Source of the DNA: Streptomyces sp. TLI_235
GTDB taxonomy: Bacteria; Actinomycetota; Actinomycetes; Streptomycetales; Streptomycetaceae
DNA: 64,000 nt
Direction of reading: 5' to 3'
Assembly: GCA_002300355.1 (NCBI GenBank)
Contig: NSGV01000001.1
Span: 3,658,001-3,722,000 of the forward strand
The notes beneath the pieces are model-generated. The model saw only the letters and a list, made by a program, of their open reading frames with translations. It did no database searches and was not told the DNA's origin. Shown here in pieces: positions 27,963 to 40,715 of the stretch. The position numbers and the translations under genes were made by a program. How positions within the stretch are numbered: the stretch's first letter is position 1; each line of letters opens with the position of its first letter.

Positions 27963-28415
27963 TCAGCCGAGCAGGAGTTCTGCTGCCGGGGTGTGGTTTC
28001 CGGTCACCGAGGCTCCGGCCATCGCCGAGGCGGCCGAGTCCGGGTCGGTGCCGGGCGGCACGACCAGCAGCAGGAAGTGGTCCTGGAAGCCCCGCGTGAC
28101 GCTGATCGTCGCGTCGCTGCCGGTGAACCAGTTGATTCTGATGGTCAGGCCGTTCACCAGGACGGACCGGGGCACTCCGTCCCAGGCCGAGGTGTCCAGG
28201 CCGACCCGGACGATGCGTCCGAAGTGGGCGCCGAGCGCGGTGACCAGGTCCGGCAGCTCGGCGAGGATGTGGTTCGTGCGGGGCCACCAGGCGCCATCGA
28301 AGACGCCCTCCCGCGTCATGGTCGGCTCCAGAAGCAGGCGTGGCAGCGACGGGACTCCGGGCACCGACCAAGGCCCCGAAGCGGAAGCAGGAGGAAGAGG
28401 AAGAGGGATCGGCAT
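27963..28415 (-). CDS. DUF5994-family protein
   Basis: This protein of about 150 residues matches the pattern of DUF5994: RLLLEPTMTREGVFDGAWWPRTN near residue 27, ELPDLVTALGAHFGRIVRVGLDTSAW, and RINWFTGSDATISVTRG followed by a hydrophobic strand FLLLVVPPGTD. Its function is unknown; homologues are small cytosolic proteins scattered in actinomycete genomes, often several per genome. ATG 28415 is preceded directly by an in-frame GTG. It converges on tetR (10-base gap) and is divergent from a CBS-domain gene. Confidence 0.72.
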   Translation of the reverse strand: MPIPLPLPPASASGPWSVPGVPSLPRLLLEPTMTREGVFDGAWWPRTNHILAELPDLVTALGAHFGRIVRVGLDTSAWDGVPRSVLVNGLTIRINWFTGSDATISVTRGFQDHFLLLVVPPGTDPDSAASAMAGASVTGNHTPAAELLLG

Positions 28416-28658
28416 CACGAGGGGCCGCCCGTCCGGTCCGGAAGGGACCAATTCATGACCCAGGGCGACGCCGACGCTGGTGCCGGTATGCGGAATGTCC
28501 TCGGTTACCTCCACGGTACTCCGCCACGGCCCCGCCCGGGCCGCCTCAGGAGTAGGATCCCAAGCATCCAGGGCATCCCGCACTCCGGTACCGTTCCGGC
28601 CTCGTTCTGGGTGAAGACAGCCCGGCAGTCCCCGGCCTGCGGCCGGAGGCGGGAAGCG

Positions 28659-29093
28659 GTGAGAACCGTGACCACTCACTCCCTCGAGGCGGCACCGCGC
28701 AGCCACGGCCTCACGGTCGCCGACGCGATGGATCCCTGCGACTACCACATTTCCGACGACAGCACCGTCGACCAGGCTGTCGACATCCTCCGCAGCGCCC
28801 ATGTCGAGTACCTGCTCGTCCGCGACCACAACGGCCGGTGCGAGGGACTCGTCACCCGCGCCGGACTCCACCCGTTCCTGACCCGCTCGTGGTACACCGA
28901 GCGGACCGCGATCAGCGCCGTCGCGCACCAGCGCGGTCCGTTCGCCTGGCCGACCCTGGGTCTGGCCCTGGCCGCGATCGCGATGCGGGTCAGGCGGCTG
29001 ACGGTCTGGCCCGTCGTCGACGAAGCCGGCTACATCGTCGGCGTGCTCACGGCGGAGCGCGCCACCCACCTCCTCGCAGTCACGCCCACATGA
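28659..29093 (+). CDS. CBS-domain-pair protein
   Basis: This protein of about 144 residues consists of two CBS motifs: VADAMDPCDYHISDDSTVDQAVDILRSAHVEYLLVRD...GLVTRAGL, then RRLTVWPVVDEAGYIVGVLTAERATHLL. Such Bateman modules bind adenine nucleotides and act as energy sensors or regulatory partners. There is no fused effector domain. The GTG at 28659 is nine bases from a GGAGG; a GTG at 28668 is an alternative. A strong hairpin follows the stop. The neighbouring DUF5994 gene is divergent across a 243-base spacer with no other feature. Confidence 0.78.
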   Translation: MRTVTTHSLEAAPRSHGLTVADAMDPCDYHISDDSTVDQAVDILRSAHVEYLLVRDHNGRCEGLVTRAGLHPFLTRSWYTERTAISAVAHQRGPFAWPTLGLALAAIAMRVRRLTVWPVVDEAGYIVGVLTAERATHLLAVTPT

Positions 29094-29113
29094 ACAGACG
29101 TGCCCTGCCGTAG

Positions 29114-29152
29114 CGCTGCCCCGGGAAGCCCCCTCCACCTCCCGGGGCAGCG
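29114..29152 (+). terminator. terminator of the CBS-domain gene
   Basis: A perfect 13-bp stem has arms CGCTGCCCCGGGA (29114-29126) and TCCCGGGGCAGCG (29140-29152) with a 13-base loop. It starts 20 bases after the CBS gene stop. Confidence 0.8.
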
Positions 29153-29170
29153 CGGTTCTCGGGGGCGTCG

Positions 29171-29336
29171 GTCGGCCAGCTGGAGGTAGACCCGGTTGCC
29201 CTGGGCGGCGAATTCGGCGGACTTCTCGGCCATGCCGGCCAGGGCCTCGGTGTCGTAGCCGGACTCGACGGCCGTCGATCCGTCGCCGTGTTCGTCGCGG
29301 ATCTTCTGACTGATCTTCATCGAGCAGAGATTCGAC
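29171..29336 (-). pseudogene. remnant of a thiC 3' end
   Basis: Read on the minus strand, this stretch encodes CSMKIS, then GDG, then a segment ending [15 protein letters not shown]. It corresponds to the last 50 or so residues of ThiC, including the last Cys of the iron-sulfur motif. About 32 of 50 positions are identical by eye to the intact ThiC at 35702-37513. The first two Cys and everything upstream are missing, and the native stop after LAD is lost. It is therefore a decayed fragment of a divergent second thiC rather than a recent copy of the intact gene. Confidence 0.75.
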
Positions 29337-29480
29337 ACGAACCCAGCACGTTCCCCGGTACCCGACGTGCCGAACGGCCAACGTCCGCCAGATTCCGATA
29401 CCCACCAGCCCGCCGAGTGTCGCACCTTCCTCGGCGTCACCCTCTGCTCTCGCAGGACCCGCTGATGGAAGTCCACGAAA

Positions 29481-29515
29481 GAGGAACCCCAGCCGACGCA
29501 CGGCTGGGGTTTCTC
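29481..29515 (-). terminator. terminator downstream of the GH10-GH62 gene
   Basis: A near-perfect 15-bp stem has arms GAGGAACCCCAGCCG (29481-29495) and CGGCTGGGGTTTCTC (29501-29515), with a 5-base loop and pyrimidine-rich flanks on both strands. It lies 92 bases beyond the stop of the xylanase-arabinofuranosidase gene. The interval 29516-29606 shows no gene. Confidence 0.75.
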
Positions 29516-29606
29516 TATGCGGTAGTACCGGTCAACAGGTCGAGTCGGGCCCGTTCCTACGTGCCGGCAGGCCGCACCCGATCGTGATCACCGTGGGTGG
29601 GGCGGG

Positions 29607-32276
<2,670 letters not shown>

Positions 32277-32285
32277 TCAGACGCG

Positions 32286-32319
32286 GCGGGACCGCAGGCC
32301 GTTTGGCCCGCGGCCCCGC
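32286..32319 (-). terminator. terminator of the GH74 gene
   Basis: A 15-bp stem (32286-32300 paired with 32305-32319) closes a 4-base loop. Read on the minus strand the two mismatches become G-U wobbles, so the whole stem pairs in RNA. It begins 15 bases after the GH74 stop and separates it from the GH10-GH62 gene. Confidence 0.75.
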
Positions 32320-32333
32320 TCAGGGGGTCGGGA

Positions 32334-34964
32334 TCAGGATGGGTCGCCGTACTGGAGGCCGCGTCCGTTGGTGCCGATGTAGACGCGGCCGAAGGTGTCG
32401 GGGTCGCCGGTGATGATGCCGAGGCTGCCGATGGCGCCCCACTGGTGGGCGTCGTCGTTGACGCGGAGCCAGGTGGCGCCCTTGTCGGTAGAGCGGAAGA
32501 CTCCGGTGACGTCCTTGACGGTGCCGATCAGGTACAGGGCCTGGTAGTTGGCGCCGAATGCGGCCTTGCCGAAGCCGAGGGCCGAGGCGGACTGCACCGA
32601 GCCGAGCGGGGTGAAGGTGCGGCCGCCGTCGGTGGAGTGCAGCAGCCCCTTGCCGCCGCCGGAGATCCACAGGTCCCCGGCGATGCCGGGGACGGCCGTG
32701 AGCCGGCCGGAGGGCAGGTTGCCGGTCCGGGCGGTGAAGGTCGCGCCGCCGTCGGTGCTGGCGTAGAGGGTGCCGCCGGACAGGGAGTAGAAGGTGTTGC
32801 CGGAGGAGCGGTCGGCGACGACCTCGGCGTCTGTGCCCAGGCCGCTGACCTTCGACCAGCTCGAGCCCTTGTCGGTCGAGCGGTACGGGACCTGACCGTC
32901 CTCGGTCCAGACGATGGTGGAGCCGTCCGCCGCAAGCGCGACATGGCCCATCTGGGAGCTGCTGACCGGCTCTGACTTGAAGCCGTTCCAGCTGCTGCCG
33001 CCGTCGGTGGAGTAGGCGCCGTCCTGCGCGCCGCCACGGCCGACGCGGACCATCATCGAGGGGTTGGACTGAGCGAAATCGATGTCGGTGCTGCTGCTCA
33101 TCAGCGGGTTCTTCAGCCGTCCGGCGGGCACCTCGGTCAGGGAGTCGTGGCGGAAGCCGCCCTGGTCGCCCATGGAGGTGATGACGGTGGCGCCGCCGGG
33201 AGGGGCGATCGCGTCCGCCAGCGAGGTCTCCTCCAGCCCGCGGGCCCCGGAGGCCCAGTGGCTGGTGCCGCCGCTGTCGGAGGCGTTGGCGTCCTTGCTG
33301 CGCCAGATGCCGTTGCCGGTGCCGTACAGCGCGTGCCCGGAGTCGAAGGGATCGATGGCCAGCGCGGTCATCCAGTGCCCGGTGCCGGTACCGACGTAAG
33401 GAGCGCCGGAGGCGTCGCGCTGCGACTTGTCGGCCAGTGCCTTCCATGTCGTGCCGCCGTCGGTGGTGCGGTAGACCTCGTCCTCGGGCCACCAGCGGTC
33501 GAGGGTGGTGACCATCACCGTGGACGGTCTCTGCGGGTCGACGGCCAGACCGGAGAACCCGTAACCGCCCTGGGAGGGGGAGATGTTCTTCCACGCGCCG
33601 CCGGACGGCGTGTACTTCCACACCGAGCCCGCCGTCGCGTCCATGGGGCCGATGCTGTTGCTGTAGGACAGGTACAGCGAGCCGTCACCGGAGACCACGC
33701 CGTGCTGCGGCATCTGGCCTGTGGGCTGCCCGGAAACGGCCTGCCAGGTGTTGCCGCCGTCAGTGGAGCGGTACAGGGAGGTGGACCTGTCGTTGACGCC
33801 GACGTAGATCGTGTTGCGGCCGGCCGGGCCGTACGTCACGAAGGAGATGCCCGCGCCGCTGCTCGCCCCGTCCTTGACGGGGAACGAGGAGACCTGACTC
33901 CATGTCGCGCCGTAGTCGGTGCTGCGCCACAGGCCGTTCTTGCGGGTGCCCAGCAGTAGGGTGCCGTGGTTCGCGGGGTCGATCACGAGCCGTTCGCCCG
34001 CCCCGCGGCCGGGTTCGTTGCCGCCCAGCTTGAACGGCAGATCGGTGCGCTGGAAGGTGCGGCCCCGGTCGGTGGAGCGCAGGATCGCGCCGTTGCCGGC
34101 CCACTCGTTGGTGTAGGTGCCCGTCGCGAGGTAGAGCCGGTTGGGGTCGACGGGGTCGGTGGCCAGCGCATCTATGCCCAGCAGGTTCCAGTCCTTCTCG
34201 CCAATCCAGTCGGTCAGCGGTATCCACTGCTCGGCCCCGGTGTCCCAGCGGTACGCGCCGCCCATGTCGGTGCGCGCGTACAACAGGCCCTTCTCCTTCT
34301 GGTTGAAGACCAGGCCGGTCACGTAACCGCCGCCCGCCACCGGGGCGTTCTTCCACACGTACGATCCGGACCCGGTCTGCGCGCCGCCGCCGCTCTCCGC
34401 CACCTTCACCAGCTTCCACTGCTGGTTGGCGCCGCCCCAGCCGGGCCACTGGATGACCTGCGCGCCCCGGTCCGTGGAGCTTCCGGAGACGTCCAGGACC
34501 TGACCGCTCTTGCGGGAGGTGAAGGTGACGGCGTCGGAACCGCGCACATCGTCGATCCGCCACTGCTGGGACGCTGAGGACCTGTCCGTCTGCTGCTCGG
34601 CGGCAGCCGCCTGGCTGGTCGAGTCGCCCGCTATGCCCAGCACCTTGCCGCTGTTGCGGTTCACCAGCTCGTAGTAGCCGTCCCCGGTGGACTTCAGTTT
34701 CCACTGCTGGTTGGCGGTGTTCTGGTCGGTCCACTGCTGGATCCGGGTGCCGTCGGCGGTAGAGAAGGCGTTGACGTCCACCACCTGGCCGCTGCGTACC
34801 GAGACCAGCCTGTAGTAGGCACCGTTGTCGACCGTCGCGGCCTGGGAGTCCTCGGGTGTGAACATGAAGTACGAGACGCCGGCGAGGGGCACACCGAGCG
34901 CCAGAGCGGTGGCGCTGAAACGACGGCGGTGACGCCCGCGGCGCCCGCGGGTGGGGTTGCTCAT
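32334..34964 (-). CDS. secreted CBM13 - GH74 xyloglucanase
   Basis: This 876-residue secreted protein has a basic N-terminus and signal peptide (about 12-43), an N-terminal ricin-type CBM13 (about 46-187) with repeated N-QQW units, a short Gly/Ser linker and a GH74 domain (about 200-876). The GH74 domain is a twin seven-bladed propeller made of sialidase-like strands (LYRSTDGGNTWQAV, VYRTTDGGTTWKAL, HSTDGGRTF). The conserved catalytic Asp candidates are Asp233 in ARTDMGGAYRW and the Asp of MGDQGGFRHD. GH74 enzymes hydrolyse xyloglucan. The ATG at 34964 follows AAGGAGAACG. The gene lies upstream of the arabinoxylanase on the same strand, and both carry the same upstream element, suggesting co-induction on plant cell wall. 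Confidence 0.93.
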   Translation of the reverse strand: MSNPTRGRRGRHRRRFSATALALGVPLAGVSYFMFTPEDSQAATVDNGAYYRLVSVRSGQVVDVNAFSTADGTRIQQWTDQNTANQQWKLKSTGDGYYELVNRNSGKVLGIAGDSTSQAAAAEQQTDRSSASQQWRIDDVRGSDAVTFTSRKSGQVLDVSGSSTDRGAQVIQWPGWGGANQQWKLVKVAESGGGAQTGSGSYVWKNAPVAGGGYVTGLVFNQKEKGLLYARTDMGGAYRWDTGAEQWIPLTDWIGEKDWNLLGIDALATDPVDPNRLYLATGTYTNEWAGNGAILRSTDRGRTFQRTDLPFKLGGNEPGRGAGERLVIDPANHGTLLLGTRKNGLWRSTDYGATWSQVSSFPVKDGASSGAGISFVTYGPAGRNTIYVGVNDRSTSLYRSTDGGNTWQAVSGQPTGQMPQHGVVSGDGSLYLSYSNSIGPMDATAGSVWKYTPSGGAWKNISPSQGGYGFSGLAVDPQRPSTVMVTTLDRWWPEDEVYRTTDGGTTWKALADKSQRDASGAPYVGTGTGHWMTALAIDPFDSGHALYGTGNGIWRSKDANASDSGGTSHWASGARGLEETSLADAIAPPGGATVITSMGDQGGFRHDSLTEVPAGRLKNPLMSSSTDIDFAQSNPSMMVRVGRGGAQDGAYSTDGGSSWNGFKSEPVSSSQMGHVALAADGSTIVWTEDGQVPYRSTDKGSSWSKVSGLGTDAEVVADRSSGNTFYSLSGGTLYASTDGGATFTARTGNLPSGRLTAVPGIAGDLWISGGGKGLLHSTDGGRTFTPLGSVQSASALGFGKAAFGANYQALYLIGTVKDVTGVFRSTDKGATWLRVNDDAHQWGAIGSLGIITGDPDTFGRVYIGTNGRGLQYGDPS

Positions 34965-35063
34965 GGGTAGACGTTCTCCTTGCGAACTGTGCACGAGGGG
35001 AGGGCGGATCGGGACACCGGAACTGGCCGGATCTACTTCCTTGTGGTCACAGGCTCCGCAAAG

Positions 35064-35090
35064 GGTTGCCGCGAGCCGGAAACTTTTTCC
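35064..35090 (-). promoter_or_regulatory. shared upstream element of the GH74 gene
   Basis: GGTTGCCG-cgagcc-GGAAAC, five T and CC matches the element at 32134-32160 at most positions. It contains the hyphenated palindrome CCGGAAA-CTT-TTTCCGG (35076-35092), close to GAAA-N-TTTC operators. It lies 100 bases before the GH74 ATG. The rest of the 34965-35394 spacer shows no convincing gene. Confidence 0.5.
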
Positions 35091-35394
35091 GGTCACCTCG
35101 TGGTGAGGTGGACGTTGATCAGCGTCCAGGGTGACGTCGGCGCCCTCGGCGTCGACGTTCCACACGCGCGTAGCCCAGAAGGGTCGGCGTCCTCACAAGC
35201 GGCTCAAGAACACGGCTGAGCAGGCATATCGGATGCGGTGGCGCTGAAGAGCACGGCCGCACACGTCGGCTGAACGGCTCCTGCCGACGCGCCACCGGCG
35301 CGGACCAGGCCGTCCAGCCATGCCCGGCGGCGGGTGAGCACGGACGGTTGGCGGTTCACTCGTCGTCCGCTTCTCCGCGCAGATACGCCTGATG

Positions 35395-35574
35395 TCACGC
35401 GCGACCGGCGCCGCACCACCCGAGTGCAGCGCTCCCTTGCCCCGAGACCCGGGCCGGGCGGAGCTCGAAGAGATTCGCCGGCTCTTTGACGGCCAGCTCG
35501 TCCACTGTGATGCCCTCGGCTGTGGCCTGCTCACGCAGACAGACCTCAACGCCGTCCGGCACCTGAATGGACAT
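35395..35574 (-). CDS. possible small RHH-like or antitoxin-like remnant
   Basis: This 59-residue reading frame starts MSIQVPDGVEVCLREQATAEGITVDELAVKE in frame with ATG 35574. The beta strand followed by two helices resembles the start of small ribbon-helix-helix or antitoxin proteins. The remaining residues are not family-like and no toxin gene is next to it. It is likely a small orphan or a decayed fragment in the spacer between thiC and the GH74 gene. Support is weak. Confidence 0.25.
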   Translation of the reverse strand: MSIQVPDGVEVCLREQATAEGITVDELAVKEPANLFELRPARVSGQGSAALGWCGAGRA

Positions 35575-35651
35575 GCGGACACCGCGCGCCTGCGCAGGAG
35601 GGCCGGAGCTCGGCGGAGACAATCCGGCCGCCCGGTAGGCCTGTACAGCGA

Positions 35652-35691
35652 AGCGCCGTCCCGGAAAGCGAAAGTCGCTCGGGACGGCGCT
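35652..35691 (-). terminator. thiC terminator
   Basis: A perfect 12-bp stem, AGCGCCGTCCCG (35652-35663) with CGGGACGGCGCT (35680-35691), has a smaller AGCG/CGCT stem in the loop. It lies 10 bases after the thiC stop. Confidence 0.8.
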
Positions 35692-35701
35692 GGTCTGTAG
35701 G

Positions 35702-37635
<1,934 letters not shown>

Positions 37636-37738
37636 TCGCAGGCGGATGCCTGCAACAAGACGTCAACACCGTAGCGGTCACATCGGGGCAGGTCCAGACG
37701 GGTTCCGGCCAGTGGACGGGCGCGGCAGACTGGCGGGC

Positions 37739-37942
37739 ATGGTGGGCAGCACAGGGCGGGTGACCGGCCGGACGGGGCCGGGGCTGGTGGGCGAGGTGAT
37801 GGTGTTCGTCCCCGAACGGCGGGGAACGGAGGCCTTCCTGGCGTACCCGGCGGTGCCGGGCGAGGAGCTGGCGGTGGGCACTCCGGTGGTAGTCGTGGAG
37901 TACCAGCCGCCACGCACGGTGTACGTGGCGGCGGTCCTTTGA
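37739..37942 (+). CDS. NfeD-like small OB-domain protein
   Basis: This 67-residue protein consists of MVGSTGRVTGRTGPGLVGEVMV, a short acidic/Ala segment and a final strand TPVVVVEYQPPRTVYVAAVL. This is the small beta-barrel seen as the C-terminal domain of NfeD proteins, here stand-alone and without membrane helices. NfeD-type proteins pair with SPFH/flotillin proteins, and a flotillin-like gene lies 160 bases downstream on the same strand. The ATG follows a GGCGGG. Confidence 0.7.
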   Translation: MVGSTGRVTGRTGPGLVGEVMVFVPERRGTEAFLAYPAVPGEELAVGTPVVVVEYQPPRTVYVAAVL

Positions 37943-38101
37943 CGCAATCTTGACGCGTTCCTGGGCGAATTGTGGGCGCCGGGCCCTTCCGTGGCGATCT
38001 CGGCAGGCGCAGAATCTCCTGCTGCCGCCGGCTTCCGCGCCTTCCTGCACATCAGAGCGCAGCCACGGGACGCCGGCGTGCGCCGAAGGGGGAATCAGCC
38101 G

Positions 38102-39574
38102 ATGCTCATCGGCATCGCGGGGGCCGTCGTGGCCTCCATCGTCGTCCTTGTCGTGCTCTTCAGGCTCATGTGGCGGGTCGCCGAGCCGAACGAGGCACTG
38201 ATCATCTCCGGTTCCCGGCACCGCTCGGAGGGTGTCGCGGACGGACTCGGATTCCGGATCGTCACCGGGCGCGGCACGTTGGTGCTGCCCGGTGTGCAGG
38301 TGGTGCGCCGGCTCTCGCTGGACCTCAACGAGGCCGAGCTGGACGTCGAGTGTGTGACGTCGCAGGGCATCCCGGTGCACGTCAAGGGTGTGGTGATCTT
38401 CAAGGTGGGCGACGACCCGGTGTCGATCGCCAATGCCGCGCGCCGCTTCCTCGACCAGCAGAAGATGATGGGCCACCGGGTCCACAACGTCTTCGCCGGC
38501 CATCTGCGTTCCATCGTCGGCGGGTTGACGGTCGAGGACATGATCCGCGACCGCGAGCGGATGACCGGGGAGACCCGGGCGGCGTCCGGCAGCGAGATGG
38601 AGAAGCTGGGCCTGATCATCGACTCGCTGCAGATCCAGGAGATCCTCGACCCGACCGGCTACATCAAGAACCTCGCCGCCCCGCACGCCGCCGCTGTGCA
38701 GCGGGACGCCCGGATCGCCGCCGCCGAGGCGGACCGCCGGGCGACCGAGGCCGAGCAGGAGGCGTTCGCCCGCAAGTCCGAGGCCACTCGCAACTCCGGT
38801 ATCCAGCAGGCCGGTTACCAGGCGGAGCTGGAGACGGCGCAGGCCCGGGCGCTGCAGGCCGGTCCGCTGGCGCAGGCCGCGGCCCGGCAGGAGGTCGTCG
38901 TCCAGGAGACCAAGGTCGCCGAGTTGGAGGCGCACCGCAAGGAGCAGCAACTGCAGGCGGACGTCCGCAAGCCGGCCGACGCTCGGGCGTACGAGACCCG
39001 GACGAAGGCGCAGGCCGACCGAGACGCCCGGATCTCGGCGGCGGAGGCGCTGGCCCGGGAGACCGAGCTGAAGGCCGCGGCCGAGGCGAACCGGGTGAAG
39101 ATCGCCGCCACCGCGGAGGCGGAGGCCACCAAGGCCCGCGGTCTGGCTTCGGCCGAGGCCACCCGGGCGACCGGCCAGGCCGAGGCCGCGGCCGCGGAGG
39201 CGAAGGGCCTGGCGACGGCCGAGGCGGCCCGTGCGCTCGGTCTGGCCGAGGCGGAGGCGATCAAGGCGCGGGCGGCGGCCCTGGCGGAGAACCAGGAGGC
39301 GGTCGTCGCCCAGCAGTTGGCGGAGAACTGGCCGGAGATCGTCCGGGCCGGTGCGGAGGCCTTCGGCAATGTGGAGCACATGGTGCTGCTGAACGGCGCC
39401 GAGGGCATGGGCGAGATGATGGCCAAGGCGCTGACCATGGGCGGGACGGGGCTGGGCCTGGCCCGGCAGTTGCTCTCCGCGATGGGCCAGCAGCAGCGTC
39501 CGGCCGAGCCGGTGGCCGCCGCCGAGCGTGCGGTGAGCCGGGCGATCCCCGTCCAGGAGGGCGCGGAGTCCTGA
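38102..39574 (+). CDS. flotillin-like SPFH-domain protein
   Basis: This 490-residue protein has one N-terminal membrane helix (about 2-24), an SPFH/PHB domain (about 28-190: VAEPNEALIISG, GRGTLVLPGVQVVRRLSLDLNEAEL, GIPVHVKGVVIFKVGD) and a long Ala/Glu-rich coiled coil (about 200-430). A short hydrophobic C-terminus (GTGLGLARQLL) follows. Flotillins scaffold functional membrane microdomains and oligomerise through the coiled coil. The pairing with an NfeD-like gene supports this. ATG 38102 is preceded by AAGGGGG. A strong hairpin terminator follows. Confidence 0.93.
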   Translation: MLIGIAGAVVASIVVLVVLFRLMWRVAEPNEALIISGSRHRSEGVADGLGFRIVTGRGTLVLPGVQVVRRLSLDLNEAELDVECVTSQGIPVHVKGVVIFKVGDDPVSIANAARRFLDQQKMMGHRVHNVFAGHLRSIVGGLTVEDMIRDRERMTGETRAASGSEMEKLGLIIDSLQIQEILDPTGYIKNLAAPHAAAVQRDARIAAAEADRRATEAEQEAFARKSEATRNSGIQQAGYQAELETAQARALQAGPLAQAAARQEVVVQETKVAELEAHRKEQQLQADVRKPADARAYETRTKAQADRDARISAAEALARETELKAAAEANRVKIAATAEAEATKARGLASAEATRATGQAEAAAAEAKGLATAEAARALGLAEAEAIKARAAALAENQEAVVAQQLAENWPEIVRAGAEAFGNVEHMVLLNGAEGMGEMMAKALTMGGTGLGLARQLLSAMGQQQRPAEPVAAAERAVSRAIPVQEGAES

Positions 39575-39580
39575 GCACGG

Positions 39581-39623
39581 CGGCAGCCCGCCCGGCCGCG
39601 GTGTGCGGCGGGGCGGGCTGCCG
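39581..39623. terminator. bidirectional terminator after the flotillin gene
   Basis: Perfect 13-bp arms CGGCAGCCCGCCC (39581-39593) and GGGCGGGCTGCCG (39611-39623) enclose a 17-base loop. The hairpin lies between the convergent flotillin-like and TIM-barrel genes and could serve both. Confidence 0.8.
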
Positions 39624-39654
39624 CGTGGGCGGGCTGCTGCGCGGGTGGGGCCGG

Positions 39655-40644
39655 TCAGGGCCGGTCAGGTCGGTAGGCCTCGGCGAGGGCGGTGAACACG
39701 GCCTTCGGCCGGCGGGTGCCGTTCTCCAGGGCGACCACCCCGTAGGAGCCGAGGTCGAGGTCGTGGGCCGGGTCCTCGGGGCGGTGCGGGGCGCGGTAGC
39801 CGGCCCAGGTGAACCAGAAGGCGGCGTCCACGCCCTCCTCCTCGAACACCGGCAGCAGCTCCCGCAGGTGGCGGGCCTGTTCCTGCTCGTCGCGGACGAG
39901 CCCGGGGCGCACCGCGGGCGGCTCCACGGAGCGGTCGATGACGTCCCAGCCGAGGCCGCCGCGGTCGGCGGCGCCGGCGTAGGTGCAGCAGCCGAACTCG
40001 GTGACGGCGACGGGCTTGCCGTGGGCGAAGTGGGCGCGCAGCTCGTCCCGGTAGCGGGCGGCGTTGCGGGCGTCCCGGTAGGCGTCGACGGCGACCAGGT
40101 CGAAGGGTGTCCAGTCGATCCGCTCCCAGACGCCGGAGGCGTAGGTGATCCGGCCGCCGAACTCGGCGCGGCAGGCGGCGGCGGTGTCGGCGAGGAAGGC
40201 GTTGAGCCGGGCGAGCACGGCAGGCATGGTCTGCCAGGTCTCGGGGCGGAAGAGGGCGGCCATCCGGTCGCCGAGGCCGGCGCCGGGCAGCAGGCCGTCG
40301 GCGAAGAGGGTGAGTTCGCAGCCGAGCACCAGGACGACCTCGGCGCCGGCCGCCCGGAGCTGCTCGGCGCGGCGGGCGCTGTCCAGCAGGACGGGCCGCA
40401 TGGCCTGCTCGTCCAGGCCACAGGGAAAGGGCGCGAACCAGATCTCCAGGCCGTGCTCGGCGGCGTACTCGGCGGCGAGGGCGATCCGCTGCGGGTCGCC
40501 GCCGGTGATCCGGACCGCCGTGCAGTGCAGTTCCTCGGCGATGGTGCGCAGTTCGGCGCGGACCTCGGCCGGGTCGAAGTGCGGCCGGGAGGACTCTCCC
40601 GCGGGGGTGAAGCCGGTGTCGTAGTTGATGCCCTTGGCGCGCAT
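39655..40644 (-). CDS. glycoside-hydrolase-like TIM-barrel protein
   Basis: This 329-residue cytosolic protein starts MRAKGINYDTGFTP after CGGGGGAACG. It has an alternating helix-strand pattern typical of a TIM barrel: FDPAEVRAELRTIAEELHCTAVRITG, GLEIWFAPFP, EVVLVLGCELTLFADG, DLVAVDAYRDA, KPVAVTEFGCCTYAGAADRGG (a Glu at the end of a strand, as in GH-A clan nucleophiles) and FWFTWAGYRAP. Homologues are often named abortive-phage-infection protein, which the sequence does not support. It may be a glycosidase or a glycosidase-derived protein; substrate and role are unknown. It lies immediately upstream of the convergent hairpin. Confidence 0.65.
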   Translation of the reverse strand: MRAKGINYDTGFTPAGESSRPHFDPAEVRAELRTIAEELHCTAVRITGGDPQRIALAAEYAAEHGLEIWFAPFPCGLDEQAMRPVLLDSARRAEQLRAAGAEVVLVLGCELTLFADGLLPGAGLGDRMAALFRPETWQTMPAVLARLNAFLADTAAACRAEFGGRITYASGVWERIDWTPFDLVAVDAYRDARNAARYRDELRAHFAHGKPVAVTEFGCCTYAGAADRGGLGWDVIDRSVEPPAVRPGLVRDEQEQARHLRELLPVFEEEGVDAAFWFTWAGYRAPHRPEDPAHDLDLGSYGVVALENGTRRPKAVFTALAEAYRPDRP

Positions 40645-40715
40645 GGCGGTCGTTCCCCCGGGTGTGCGGTGCGGCGGTCGGTGGTCGGCGCGGCCGGTGG
40701 TCGGTGCGGCCGGGG

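Noticed and set aside
29171..29336. Live short ThiC-like gene
   Set aside because: The fragment lacks the first two cluster Cys, the catalytic core and its stop codon.
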